Below are positions 22,086-33,498 of a DNA stretch of 64,000 nt, in pieces. Position 1 is the stretch's first letter. Every line of letters starts with the position of its first letter. Source of the DNA: Panicum virgatum (taxonomy: Eukaryota > Streptophyta > Magnoliopsida > Poales > Poaceae). The notes under the pieces are model-generated. The model saw only the letters and a program-made list of their open reading frames with translations. It was not told the DNA's origin and ran no database searches. The position numbers were made by a program, and so were the translations under genes. Location: assembly GCF_016808335.1 (NCBI RefSeq), contig NC_053136.1, forward strand, positions 4,570,531 through 4,634,530. The letters run 5' to 3'.

Positions 22086-22370
22086 TGGCTCGCTGGGGAC
22101 GATGGCGGCGGCGTCGCGACGTCCCAGTCAGCGAGCGAGGCGCTGTCGCGGGCGCTGCGGGAGAGTAGGGAGGACTTGAGCTTGGAGAGCGCGTACAGGT
22201 CGCCGCCCATCACCGGCGAGGCTCCCGCCGCGGAGGCGGCCGTCACGATGAGGAGTGGCAGGAGGAGGCGTATCCACGGATGGGGCCTGCGTTGCTGCAC
22301 CTGCGCCGCCATTGCGTGCATGAGGTGAGGTCGTGAGGCCCGGTTGAGCGAGAGTCGGGAGCTCACGCTT

Positions 22371-23848
22371 TCTCAGTTCTCACTAGCCACTGGAGCAATG
22401 CATCGAGCACGTACGGTAGTTCCTCCCTCGACGACAACAACATGTAAATAATTTAATGGGAATGAAATTGCTACGAAACTTGCTCTAAGAAAGATTCATG
22501 ATGCGCGGTTCCAAAACGACTTTGGTGTAAGACCCATTAAACTAACAACTAAAGGCGAGCACTGGTAACTTTCAAGAAAATTCGTGCTCACCAACAAGCA
22601 TACTGCCTTTTACTCAAGACTTGGACGACGTGTGGTTTCAGCGGGCGTCTACTGCTTCATATACTAAACTACTAATTTCCCACTTCAGTAAAAAATTGTC
22701 TGTCCACCAATCTATCTGGAATCTGTACAACTTTTGGGCACTGCAATTCTTCAATCCAGTGGCCCTTTACCGGAAAGCCACCATTGAATTTAGCTGCCTG
22801 TGCACTCAGTATGCATGCTTGTCTTAGAAGAGAGAACAGGTTAAAGGACATTGTCTATGCAAAAATCCTAGGTGCTTTAGGGGGCTCCTGATGACATTCG
22901 GTTTAATTTCCGCACCATCCAATTTTAAAATTTGTGGTTCATATATTAGATATAACTTTACAATAACATGAAATTTGTGTTAGGAACTAAGAAGGCATAT
23001 GACCAAAATTTTCTTTTGACTAAAGCTAATAGAATAAAAATTCTCTTTTTTTTAGAGGGAAAATCTCTTGTTAGTAATTACTCCAAAAAAAAACGGCCAA
23101 CCAAAAGAACGGCCCGAGCCCCGAGGAAACGATCGACAGCCCACGAATGAGAATAAAAAGCTGCCACGAGTTGCCACCAGAAAATCTCTTGTTTGCAAGA
23201 TGGTGCCGATGAGCAGGAAATCATATAAATCTTCCGCAAGAATTTTTTTCGATTCGTATAAATTATCTCGTCCACTAGATCTCCTCAACTCTAACTTTCT
23301 TCTTCCTCCTTCCTTCCTCACCATGCGCCGCCGCCGCCGCCTGCCGCGCGCTGCGCCACTGCGCCTGCTGCACGCCACCGCCGGAGAAGTAACCCTGTTC
23401 GACATTTTCATCTTAGTATTTTCAACATTTTATGTTTTCAATTTTAACATTTTGTCTTTACTATTTTAACATTTTAAAAGAAAAATATTGAATATGTTTA
23501 ACAAAATATTGAGCTAATCCTATCAAAATTTTGAACAGTTTGTAGTAGATAATTAAGTTAAAGTAGGCTCTAAAGATGGATGACCTATCCAGAAGATAGA
23601 TAGGAGCCCGCACGATGAGCTGCTGCTACTCCGTCGAATCCATGGCACAAAACAGACCATGTCTCTAACTGTGCAACCCATTTGTTGGACATACGAATGG
23701 ATTCATCGAGGCTACCCCGGCCCCTCCGTTCCAAAACAGGCCATGTTTCTAACATGAAGAAGATCATCAATTGAATGAAGACAACACGATGCTGGCACAA
23801 GCATGAATTTCAGGCTTTGAACTGAAGATGACAAACAGGCCGCCTGTC
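22371..23848. other. Intergenic, no feature recognised
   Basis: AT-rich DNA with short frames. A small GC-rich stretch at 23320-23390 could code for an Arg-rich peptide, but I see no domain or splice structure to support a gene. Confidence 0.5.
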
Positions 23849-24328
23849 TTAATTTCTCTTCGGATTACAACATCCCCCTCTCCTCTCTTCGTCTCTGGTG
23901 GTCACCCATTCCACCACCTCGTCGTCGCCGTGCTCCTCGGGCTCGGGAGTGGCGGGTAGCTGGCGGCGCTACGGCAGAGCCACTTGGAGATGCAGTGGCG
24001 GTGGAAGGCGTGGGAGCAGGGCATCGCTCCCAGCGTCTCCTCGGCGGCGAAGTCCTGCAGGCAGATGGCGCACTCCTCCCCCTCGCGGGAGCGACCCGAC
24101 ACCTCCGGCAGGATGGCCTCGCTGGCGGCGGCGACACGAGCACGCTTGCTGCTGCGATGATCATCGGTGTCCGGGGTTCTTGTTGACAACCAGGGGGAGA
24201 AACAGCCCCATTGACACCCATGCGGGCGTGACGTCCGGGTCGTCGGCGACGGAGAAGGGATTAGGCTCGCCAGGCGCAAGAACGATAACCCGCATGGGGC
24301 TTTGGGCTTGCGACAGCTCGACCTCCAT
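23849..24328 (-). pseudogene. RING-H2 E3 ubiquitin ligase pseudogene
   Basis: The minus strand starts at ATG 24328 (MEVELSQAQ, then MRVIVLAPGEPNPFSVADDPD). A frameshift near 24190 leads into SSKRARVAAASEAILPEVSG and a RING-H2 finger: EECAICLQDF, then CSHAFHRHCISKW. The last Cys-Pro-Leu-Cys zinc pair is missing: the frame runs from SKWLCRSAAS straight into a shifted frame. An acidic tail in another frame (EPEEHGDDEVVEW) ends at TAA 23851-23849. This fits a deletion of roughly 19 bases that removed two zinc ligands and shifted the frame. A full finger would ubiquitinate target proteins; this one can hardly fold. The missing bases are inferred from the usual RING-H2 pattern. Confidence 0.7.
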
Positions 24329-24640
24329 GGCTCCATCGGAGGAAAGGAGCTCGAAGAATTGAAGACGGCCGGCCTGCCGGATCTATCTATGTATCGCTGG
24401 AACGAGTGGAGCAGCAACGCAATGGGAGGGATCGATGGATGGATGGATCAAGATGTTTACCACTTGCATCTATAGCCGCCGCCGGCGGCAGCTCGTACGA
24501 CTGCTCCATTCGATTCCGATTGCTCAACGGCAACTGATGCCAGCCAGGGAGGGGGACGAGATGGTAGAGGAGGATGACGCCGACTTCTGGGACCCGCGGG
24601 TCAGGAGGACAGCGTAGACTGACAAACCGAGACCAGATGG
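24329..24640. other. Upstream region of the RING pseudogene
   Basis: No feature beyond short shadow frames. It probably contains the old promoter of the RING-H2 gene. Confidence 0.4.
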
Positions 24641-24649
24641 CAAAAAATG

Positions 24650-25234
24650 GGGGAGTCTATTCCCCGCATATGCGAGCGGCGACAAACGCATCGCAGAAGC
24701 ATTCGCCACTGCTCCCCCGCCATCCGCTGCCTCCCCAAGCTCCGGCGCCGCCCCCGGCGCCTCCGCCGCCGCCCTCCACCGCCTCCAACCCTAACCAAGC
24801 TCGTCGCCACCGCGCCGCCGGCTTCTTCTCGCCCCCGCCGCCGGCCGCCGCCCACCGGGGGTCCTACCCCGCCCGGCCGGCGGCGCTCCCGCGCCGCCTC
24901 GCCCTCCGCCGGCCGAACCGTCGCCGCCGCCCGTCCTCCGCCACCCGGGGCCCCTCCTCTTCTAACGCCGGCGGCCATGGAGCTCCCCGAACCCAGGTAA
25001 CCCGGAACCCTAAGCTCCACCGCCTCCCTCCACCACCCCGGCCGCCGGCGACCTCGCCGGCGGCCGCTCCCCCCCCCCCCACCTACCACCCCTCCCCGAC
25101 CACCCCCTCCCCCTCCCCAAGCTCCGGCCGCCGCTTACCTCAACGGAGAAGATGAACAGGAGCCACCGCGCCGCCGCCCTCCTCTTCTGTGATGGATCGA
25201 TAGCAAATCGCATATGCGATATATAGATTTCCCC
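24650..25234. mobile_element. Non-autonomous MULE with GC-rich cargo (possible Pack-MULE)
   Basis: A perfect 9-bp target duplication CAAAAAATG (24641-24649 and 25235-25243) flanks the element. Terminal inverted repeats of about 50 bp start GGGGAGTCTATTCC on the left and, read inward, GGGGAAATCTATATATCGC on the right. Both contain GCATATGCGA and both end in a CAGAAG block. The interior is strongly GC-rich (Pro/Arg-rich in all frames), unlike the AT-rich flanks, and holds a splice-like CCAG/GTAACC at 25000. That is the pattern of captured 5' gene ends. The donor gene is not recognised. Confidence 0.85.
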
Positions 25235-25243
25235 CAAAAAATG

Positions 25244-25654
25244 CCAGGGGGACGCCTGGCGCTCTGTCCGAACTGGGCTTTAGCGGCCCATGTAGACGTG
25301 GGGACATTTTAATTTTTTTCCTTTTCCTTTTTGCAAACATAAATGCCCCTATTCAAACATCTGCAAAAGTAGCCTCTCTTTTTATGAACTTTACTAATGT
25401 AGAGAAAATTGTTTCAAAACATCAAATAGAATTGACTAGAAATATTCATGCCCACCTGAGATGGCTATATGTCCTACAACCATGTCCACACCAATACACA
25501 TACAAAAAAAAAATGCGTCACGACTTCACCGCGTCATTCATTTATAGCCATTTCACGTGGTGACATTTATGTCACCCGTAAAGATTTTGAGAGAGGCCTG
25601 TTTTTGCTAAATTTACAACGGGACATTTACTTATGGTATAAGAGTGAATAAAAA
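25244..25654. other. Intergenic, no feature recognised
   Basis: AT-rich with a short poly-A run at 25506. Nothing more can be supported. Confidence 0.4.
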
Positions 25655-26035
25655 AAATCAGAGATGGAGAAGGGTATGGCCTGGCTGAGAGAGGCCTGTT
25701 TTTGCTAAATTTTCAAATGGGGCTGGGCTTGATTTTGTCCTTGTGAACAAGAGAGAAAAGGGGGAAAACATAGTAGGTTTTTAGATTTGTAAATTTTACA
25801 TGATTCTTGAGATTTGAATGAATCCTATTTGAATTTAAATACATTTCAAACTTCCTTTTCAACCAAAACACTGTCTGATTTGAAACACTGTCTGATTTGT
25901 ATTCCTAATCCATAATATATTTATTCAATTGATAAAATATTCTTCTTTTCCATTCGAAACACTGTCTGATTCAATCTAAACAAATTTTTATAAAAATCAA
26001 AAAATCATCTCAATAAATAAGACCTGCGTGTTTCA
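25655..26035. repeat. Dispersed AT-rich repeat, copy 1
   Basis: Aligns over some 380 bp with 35505-35925 (shared blocks GGGGCTTGATT/GGGCTTGATT, GTGAACAAG, CATTTCAAACT, CCTTTTCAACCAAAACA, ATATTTATTCAATTGA and AAAAATCA). No ends with inverted repeats are visible. It contains a local duplication of CACTGTCTGATTTG at 25871-25900. Confidence 0.6.
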
Positions 26036-26428
26036 TGAATGCTATATTTTCTCCATACATGAAGAAGTTTATCCTAATATTTATTGATAATATTCTTCAG
26101 ACAGTTCTGGGAGGATAAATGTCAATGGTTCACTAAATATACATTTTCCAAATTAGAGTATACCGTCTTCTAGATACTTTCAGAAAAGTATCACCGCATA
26201 AAATTTTCAAAGTATGCATGTATTATAAGAATACCTAGAAAATATATAATCTCCCTCCTCGGGTCATACGCCCACAAGATCTAAGTGTATATATACACCA
26301 TGACTGTATGGTATGGACATTATAGTACATTCTTGCAAAGTACATGTATGCATTTTCAGAGTATACATGTACTTTTCCTTCTCTTAATAAAATAACGCGC
26401 GCCCCCTGCCCTCCTCGGTCGGGTTTCT

Positions 26429-26530
26429 AGAGAATTGCAAATCTTCAGGGTTACGTGACTAAAATAGTCTATATGTTTTAGAGAACTGCAGATCTTCAGG
26501 GTTACATGACTAAAGTAGTCCATATATTGT
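26429..26530. repeat. Tandem duplication, two 51-bp units
   Basis: Units at 26429-26479 and 26480-26530 share TCTTCAGGGTTACRTGACTA and AGTC blocks. Confidence 0.85.
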
Positions 26531-27600
26531 TTAAGTTCTACAACTAAAAGGTAGCTAGGAGACACAGATAGATCATTTTTCTTTTTTGGCATATACGTGA
26601 AGGAATGATGTGGATGGATATTTAATTATTTCTAGGATGGATGGCACCTTTTAGCTGTTTTTAGTGTGAATTAGATGGTTTGGAGAATTAGTGAACTAAT
26701 GGCTAGTTGGGGTGCGATTAATGTTTTGTCCATCTTTTATCTTTTATTTGGATCGTCTAATGAACTAAAGTTTAGGTCTAATGGTATGGCTAAAGTTTAG
26801 ATGTCTAATTTTAGCTGGTTCTGTTCTATTTGGATATATAAGCTAAACTTTAGTTATAGTAGTGAGAAAAGTCGCTTATACCGATGAAACAAGCTCACAC
26901 GGCAATGTGATAATATTGGAGAGGGTATTTTGCAATCCATTTCTAAAAACTATCTCTTAATAACTGATTTTGAAAGGTTAATGTACTAAACTTTAGTAAA
27001 GATCCTACGGCACAAACACCGCCAAAGTCGGTGGAAGAAATTACTCTAATCCCCAATTTGATTCTTTCTGATGATTGATTAAAAATAGTCTCTTAACCCT
27101 CCATTCTCTTTTGATAGCTATATTTCAAAAACTCAAATATTCATAAATGATAGCTATATTTGCTATTAGCATGGGCTGTAACAATAAGTAGCACTACTAA
27201 ATATAAGAGTTCCAAGTTAAAATATTGGAGGGCCTACAAAAAAGTTTGTGTTGCATTTATTATGTGATAATTAAGATTATTTTCTTTGGTTATTGTATCA
27301 AGGTGAAATATATCTATTAAAACACAGAATGGAGAGTATAACACAAGGGTTCTAGGCCAAACAAAGTTCAGGCCACGGTGATCCGCTCAAACAGACTGAA
27401 TTCATGCTTGGGCCCACCCCACGCCCAATAAATAAAGTGTCCCCTTACGCTATTTTTCTAAAAGAAAAAACATATCCTTGCCGGCTTCTGCTTCGACTTC
27501 CTTCCCTTTTTCGAAAAGCATAACCGCTCTCCTAGCATGGTGGTGCCGAGTTGCTAGAGCGCCGCAGCAGCATCCCGGGCGGCGATGGAAACTATAGAGT
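26531..27600. other. Intergenic, possible old MITE at about 26800-27000
   Basis: CTAAACTTTAG-type motifs (26837-26860 and 26985-26998) resemble the ends of Tourist-like MITEs seen elsewhere in the window. Boundaries and target duplication could not be fixed. Confidence 0.35.
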
Positions 27601-27620
27601 ATTAAAGGGCTGGTGCACCA

Positions 27621-28133
27621 GGGGGAGCGCCCGTCGCCCCCCCCCCCCCCCACCCCCCAAGGATCTCGCCGTCGTCATCGTCGTCGTCCTCCTCCTCGTT
27701 GCTGTCCTCCTCCTTCTCGTCCTTTTCGGGAATCTATATCAGTTCGTATTGATCTAGATGGCTTTGATAATGCAGGCTGAGGCATCCGAGCCCAAGCAGC
27801 GGCAGCGGTGGAGAGTTCGGGGCCCATGGTGGTGGGAGAGCATTTACTGCAGAAACGACAGCAGCCCCGGCGAGAATTGATAGGGGGCGCCCGTCGGCCT
27901 CCCCAAGGACCTCGCCGTCGTCATCGTCCTCCTCCTCCTCATCGACGTCTTCCTCCTTCTCGTCCTCCTCGGGAATCTATATCGGTTCGTATTGATCTGG
28001 ATGGCTTGCATAATGCAGGCTGAGGCGTCCGAGCCCAAGCAGAATGCGCCAGCCGCGGCATCGGCGGAGAGTTCGGGGCCCATGGTGGTGGGGGAGCATT
28101 TACTGCAGAAACGACAGCAGCCCCAGCGGGATT
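27621..28133 (+). repeat. Tandem duplication, two ~260-bp units
   Basis: Unit 1 (27621-27880) and unit 2 (27881-28133) align throughout: CGCCCGTCG, a CTCCTC-rich stretch, GGGAATCTATATC, ATGCAGGCTGAGG and ACTGCAGAAACGACAGCAG. Unit 1 has a run of about 15 C at 27637. Both units hold a short frame starting MQAEASEPKQ after an ATG; in unit 2 it continues as SGPMVVGEHLLQKRQQP. This could be the duplicated 5' end of a gene, but no downstream exons were found. Confidence 0.8.
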
Positions 28134-30120
28134 GGGCGAGGAAGCGATCGTAGTACCCGCTGGTACATCTCCAGCGGTTCTTGAGGGGGTTTATTGGTTG
28201 CTAGTGCTTTTTCGCATCTCCCCTGTATCAGATTATTCTGCTTCAATGATTCTATTTGATAGTGGTTCAGTCGATAAACGATTCGGCGTTTGGGTTCTTG
28301 GGGGTACCACGTTGAGCTTTCTTATTGGGTTCAGTAAGGGAAGTGTGTAGTTTCTTAAATGTTCTTGGCATTTGGTTATCAGGAATTCCTCCATTGTTTG
28401 GGTGATTAGGCTGTACAATGCAATATCTGTGTTGGGATTGAAGTTTCCTGGTGATTATTGGTGTGGGTGTGGACGGTGTTGTTAAAGATTGAGGGGAATC
28501 GGCCAAGCTGCTTTGGTGTTTTTGTTAACTCTAGGCTACTCCTCTGTTCAATGATGAAAGACGGAAATCCTTTAAGTATGGACAATAAGAAATACTTAGC
28601 CCACTTGAAGTTGTAGTTACTAGCTCCCCGTATTATGTCAGGTAATATATTGTTCTAAATAATGATCCATGATTTTTCTTTAACATGTATTCTATTATCT
28701 CGATATTTCTCACAAAATTCTAGAACGAGCTTCGGTGCAAAGTAACCCTAACATTATTTTTGTTACATTACCTTCTCTCATATTAATCATTGTTTGTATC
28801 TTGCAGTGGGATTGCAAATGAAATGCACTTGTCATTTGTATTTGTGCGCCTTGAAAAGGAGTTCACGAAATGTTTACAAGAAATTTCTTCTCAAATCGCC
28901 GAATTTTATTATTTGGTCCATTAGATATTTCACTCATTTGTTTGTTTTATTATATTATTGTGATGAGCTATTTGGAATTATGTTGAAAAATTATGTATCT
29001 CTCTAATTACTTTTCACAAATATGCTTTTAGGTTCTGAAATTTATGAGGAAGCATTGATAAAGGCGCTTGCATAACATTTTGAGCTTGGCTTTTCATACC
29101 TCTCTTATGCTTTGTATAGTAAGTTATACATTTGTTCCTATTGAGAAATTGACACCCCTAATCTTAGCACGAACTCCTTATGTGTATTCTTGGCCACACT
29201 ACTTTCTGTGGATACCTTCACACCAACGCTAATATGGGAGACCAACTCTCTACAAGGAAACTCAATTTTTTATTCACAACTTAACTTGATTCAACACGAG
29301 AAGACACTTACACTCTTTATGTGGCTATCCTACAATGATATCACTATACTACATGGCAATATTGTCATCTACTACTTGTGACCCTTTATACCATTGTATG
29401 GCAAGGGGGAGGGGGCACCCCTATTTACAGGACTCCATGGCTCATATATAGTTTTGGCATACCATCATCTAGACACTTGCTACAAAATATTTTACTTTAA
29501 AATTTTTCTCATTCTTATCTCACCATATAAATATCTAGTTTCTAGAGTATTCCATATTTTACCATGAAGCATATTTCTAGAGTATTCTATATTTTACCAT
29601 GAAGCATGACAATCATATAGTTCATGCATACTCTCTAATCTTCTAGAAGCTTCTCACAAGTAATGATCTTTGAAACTTGTGCAATGAAAATCATACTTCT
29701 TCTGTCATGGTTTTGTCAGTATTTCTCAGCGAATGTGTATTTTGATGGCCTATTTGATGCTCTTTTTGTCTATTGTGTGGTTTATTGTTTGATATTTATG
29801 CAGACGTTGAACCTCAGCCATAATCTTCTAGTGGTAAAGAAGTTTCTAGCATTGCTTTCGAAGAGTTGATTGCGGTCATGGCTGTTATTCTGGTGGTAAA
29901 GAAATTTCTAGCATAGCGTCCACTACAGCTTTTTTCTCTGCCTTCAAACAACCTGGTTTTTCTGTTTTCAATGCCTTTCAGATCATTTCACAAGAAGGTA
30001 AAAGCAGCAAATTGATTGTGTTACTCAAGAATGATGTAATTTGAGATAAGATTTGTGACATGCTAGTCACCTTTTTGCACAAGTTATTTTATAACATGTT
30101 AATTTGTGTAAAAAAAATTA
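28134..30120. other. Intergenic, AT-rich
   Basis: No gene is supported. A ~52-bp direct duplication occurs at about 29530-29608 (CTAGAGTATTC and TTTTACCATGAAGCAT blocks twice). Confidence 0.45.
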
Positions 30121-30137
30121 GATATGTGAACTCTTTA

Positions 30138-30595
30138 TATAGTGGCGTATTTTTTCCCAAGGCTATTCGAACATCACAAATAGCGGCGTATTTTTTCCCA
30201 AGACTAAGAAGCTATAGCGGGCTATGACAAATAGTGGTTTACTACTAAATCATGAAAAATACAAGTAATAGTTGCACAAAAATATAGTAATTAACAAAAT
30301 TCATAAATATAAATATGTTTCTAGGGTTATGGGAACATTACTTAAGTTGAAAATACAACAGAATTCACATAATTAAATATCCAGTTGTCAAAAAGGCTAA
30401 AGGAGCAGCACTGGGATAAGAAAAAAGCTATAGCGGCGCTAAAGCTATGTCATTTAGCGCAGCTATAGCCCAACTTAGCGTCTATAGCTACCATAGCGGC
30501 ACAAATAAAAATAGCGTAGCAAGGATCTTCTAAAAAAGCTATAGCGGAGCTATAGCGGGCTAGGCCCGCTATTTAAAACCATGGTTAGACATTGC
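30138..30595. repeat. Repeat-rich element with many TATAGCGG/CCGCTATA motifs
   Basis: Short motifs built on AGCGGC, GCTATAGCG and their complements are dense at both ends (30140-30235 and 30425-30575) around an AT-rich core. This resembles non-autonomous hAT-like elements with sub-terminal repeats common in grasses. Exact ends are not resolved. Confidence 0.5.
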
Positions 30596-30599
30596 ATTT

Positions 30600-32382
30600 G
30601 TCAAATCTCCACTCCTAAAAGGAACAATTGGGGTATACTTTTCTTTGTTTCCTTTCGTCCGGTGGTTTTCGTATCGCCAACTCGTGACGCTGGACGTCCT
30701 ATTCCCAGGATCCGCACGACTGCAGCGCAGCCCGCCGATCCCCGGTTCCGCTCCCCACGTTCCGCACGACTGCGGCGCAGCCTGCCTGGCCGTCTACGCC
30801 CGCCTCCCTCCGACATTACCCTCAAATGCGGTGAGCTTCTCCTCCCTCCGCGGTTGCTCCTCACCACCGCATTCTCCCTGGCGACGAGACGTCATCCCTG
30901 ATCCCTACCACGAGCGGAGCGTTGCCGGCCTCCGTTCCATCGACGACATCGCCGTCGCGTGCGGAGCGCCGCCCGGCCGCCTTCCCATTGACGACGCACG
31001 GGTCGACGCCATCCCCGCCGCGTTCGATCGAAGCGCCTCCCGGCCCACCTCGCATCGACGCCGTGTGGAGTGACGGCAAAGCCCCGCTGCTCGGTGCCAC
31101 GCGGAGCCTTGGCCGGCCACAGTCCGATCCATCCTTGCTGCCGACGCAACGTCTGCGCCGGTCTCTTCCGAGTTTGGACACAGACGTCGCCTCCGTCCTC
31201 CCCTTCTGCACCCGACACGGCCTCAGCCTGATCGGCTCCTCCCACACGCTGCCACAACAGGCCCAGCTCTGTGCTCCCCATCTCCGCCACCCCCGATGCG
31301 GACTCCGCCGCTGCAACCCAGCTGCAGCTCTGCATGGAAGGCAGGAAGGATGGAGGAGGCGGTAGACGTGCTGATCTGGTACGTTGTGTTTCAGCCTTCA
31401 GCTGATCTGGTGGATTCAAGTCCTCTGGATGCCGTCAATCGCCCCTATAACCTATGCACAAGGCATGTTCGAACGTTTGCCTCACACAATTCTGAGTTTT
31501 TTTGCTTGCACATCTTACTTGTGTCAAGCGTTGGCTTTCTGCATTGGGTCTGCCTGATTGATTGGCACAAAAAATCATTGCTTGCTATGTTTCTGCTTCG
31601 TCTAAAAACTATACAATTAAGATGCCTTCACTTGAAATTTTTATGTGTTCCCCATTTTTGGCTGGATTTGTGAAATGATGCTATATTAACAATGTTTTAG
31701 GCAAACAACTGGATGCAGCTTCAATTTGGAGATATAGAACTGTAATTGGTTGGGCATGGTGATTTAACGGGTACTTCTTTGCTATGAGGTACCGGGTGAC
31801 ATGCTTGCTCACGCACACTGCAAGGTCCTATTACCAGCACCAAGGTGATGCCATTATCTACTGATCTTGTTCATTCTTGCGAGAATGCAGTTCCTGAATA
31901 TTAGATGACATGTGTATTAATGGGCCTATTGTTTTACACACACGCTCGATAAGTAGCTGACCTCCGTTTCATTGGTTTCATAGCATGGCATGCCAGTGTT
32001 TTCACTTTCCAAGCTCTCATTTCAATCAAGCAGGTAAGAAATAGGCGCATTCCTTCCCAGCATTGGCGAAGGATCAAGGGTTCTACCAGGATTCCAGCAG
32101 GTATCTATGTTCTCCTCTGTTAATATCTTGAATGCAGGGTCCCAATAGACTATGCTCATCAGTTAATGACAAACGGCTGCAGGTACAAAGGATGAAGGTG
32201 GTCAGTTTAACCAGCCTTGTCTTGAAAAGGCATGCATGTCTCGGACTGCTCGTTGCCAAGACGATTGGCACCCCTAATTCTACACCCCACTTTTGTACTC
32301 CGCCGTGCTGCCGGTTTCCCACGTACCGGAGATCTACATTCGTGGTTGATATGGTGATTTCATGTTGCGAACCAGTACTGCT
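30600..32382. other. Intergenic, GC-rich in 30700-31370
   Basis: Long overlapping frames on both strands in 30640-31370 follow from high GC content. I see no domain, and the frames do not support one another. It may be a captured gene fragment or the 5' end of a lost gene. Confidence 0.4.
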
Positions 32383-32680
32383 TAGGTCTTGTTTAGATCC
32401 AAACTTCAAAATTCCAAAAGATTTATAAATCGCCTGCACAGTGTACTAAATGTAGTTGGAAAAAAACCGCATTACACAAATGGACTGTAAATCGCGAGAC
32501 GAATCTAATGAGTCTAATTAGGGCATGATTAGACACTAAATTGATACAATAAAGCTACAGTAAACATATGCTAATGACATATTAATTAAGCTCATTAGAT
32601 TAGTTTATAGATGAGTTCTGTAATTAATTTTTTGATTAGTCTATATTCAATTAGTCAATTGTTAGATTAAGCAATTCTAT
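32383..32680. mobile_element. MITE remnant (TAGGTCTTGTTTAG type)
   Basis: Starts with a TAGGTCTTGTTTAGATCC end and contains the GAGACGAATCTAATGAG and TCTAATTAG blocks typical of this abundant grass MITE. The opposite terminus is missing. A related element lies at about 61914-62278. Confidence 0.65.
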
Positions 32681-33495
32681 CATAGTGCTAGGCTTGCTCT
32701 CAGAGTAGCTATTCTATTAAGGAATTGTAAACCTTTTTTTTTAGATACATAGTCACAGGATTCGGAGTCGAGGGTACCGTTCCTCGACCCGGAAACACCT
32801 ATCCCATCCCGGAAACGCAGGGTCGTTTTCGTTCCCGCCATGTAAAAACCTCTCACGAGGACCGTATCTCGTTTCTCGATCCCGTCCCTCGACCCCATCG
32901 ACCCCCGAATCTTTGTGACTATACTACAGCACAGATACTCACAACGCAAGTATACACGTACGCAAATCTTACCCCTATAAGCATCTTCGAAGCCGTTAAA
33001 TCCCAGAATATTCACTCCTATGGGGAGTCAAACCCAGAACCTCAGGTGCTACTGAGACTCTTGTAACCACTAAGCTATAGGCTCTTTCGCAGGCAGTGTA
33101 AACTTGACCAAGTACAAATTCCTTTGTGTGAAGTTAATTTCTTTATGTGTAGTACAGAACGAAGTCAATTTTTTAGGTACAAAAGATAGTTGCTTGAAAG
33201 TATTTTTGTTTAGTTTTTTTGTAAACTAATGTCGTCTTCTTATGTAAGTATTTTTTCTACCAATAGGATCATATATCAGAAACGCACTACCTGACTCTCA
33301 GTATTTCGTGATTATTGTGCCAAGATGTCGAGTTTCTGAATACTGCTGGCCTAGAAAAGGATCAAGACACGTCTGTTTCATGTGCATATTATTGGATCTG
33401 TTGAAATGCAGAAAGTCCAAGCTATTCCGGCATGAAGATGAGACCAAGAGTCAACTTTCTAGCGCTCCAGGAATTATCTCCTCCTCTATTGTTCC
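32681..33495. other. Intergenic, no feature recognised
   Basis: Mixed composition. A GATCCCGTCCCTCGACC-like stretch around 32780-32910 looks like transposon DNA but could not be assigned. Confidence 0.4.
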
Positions 33496-33498
33496 ATT

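Larger units (their letters stand above)
19943..22321 (-). pseudogene. CLAVATA1-like LRR receptor kinase pseudogene (FON1/TD1 type), fragmented
   Basis: The minus strand from 22321/22312 encodes a signal peptide (WIRLLLPLLIVTAASAAG) and the start of an LRR N-terminal cap (DLYALSKLKSSLLS, then LADWDV). After inserted DNA the extracellular LRRs resume at about 21255 (LGNLKNLVSIDLSFNKLTGEIP, then LKLLNLFANELQGVLPEFV). They are cut by Cassandra at 21050 and continue below 20182 (NNLTGELPANLGKNGRL, then a shifted frame with FLFLMRNKLSGPIPEDLGNC). The order and wording fit the CLV1 clade that controls meristem size in grasses. The remaining LRRs, the membrane segment and the kinase are absent: the copy ends at element E. 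Frameshifts are present, so it is a relic. Confidence 0.75.

Noticed and set aside
30640..31373. Possible gene in the GC-rich stretch
   Set aside because: Frames overlap on both strands with similar length, there is no domain and no convincing exon chain.
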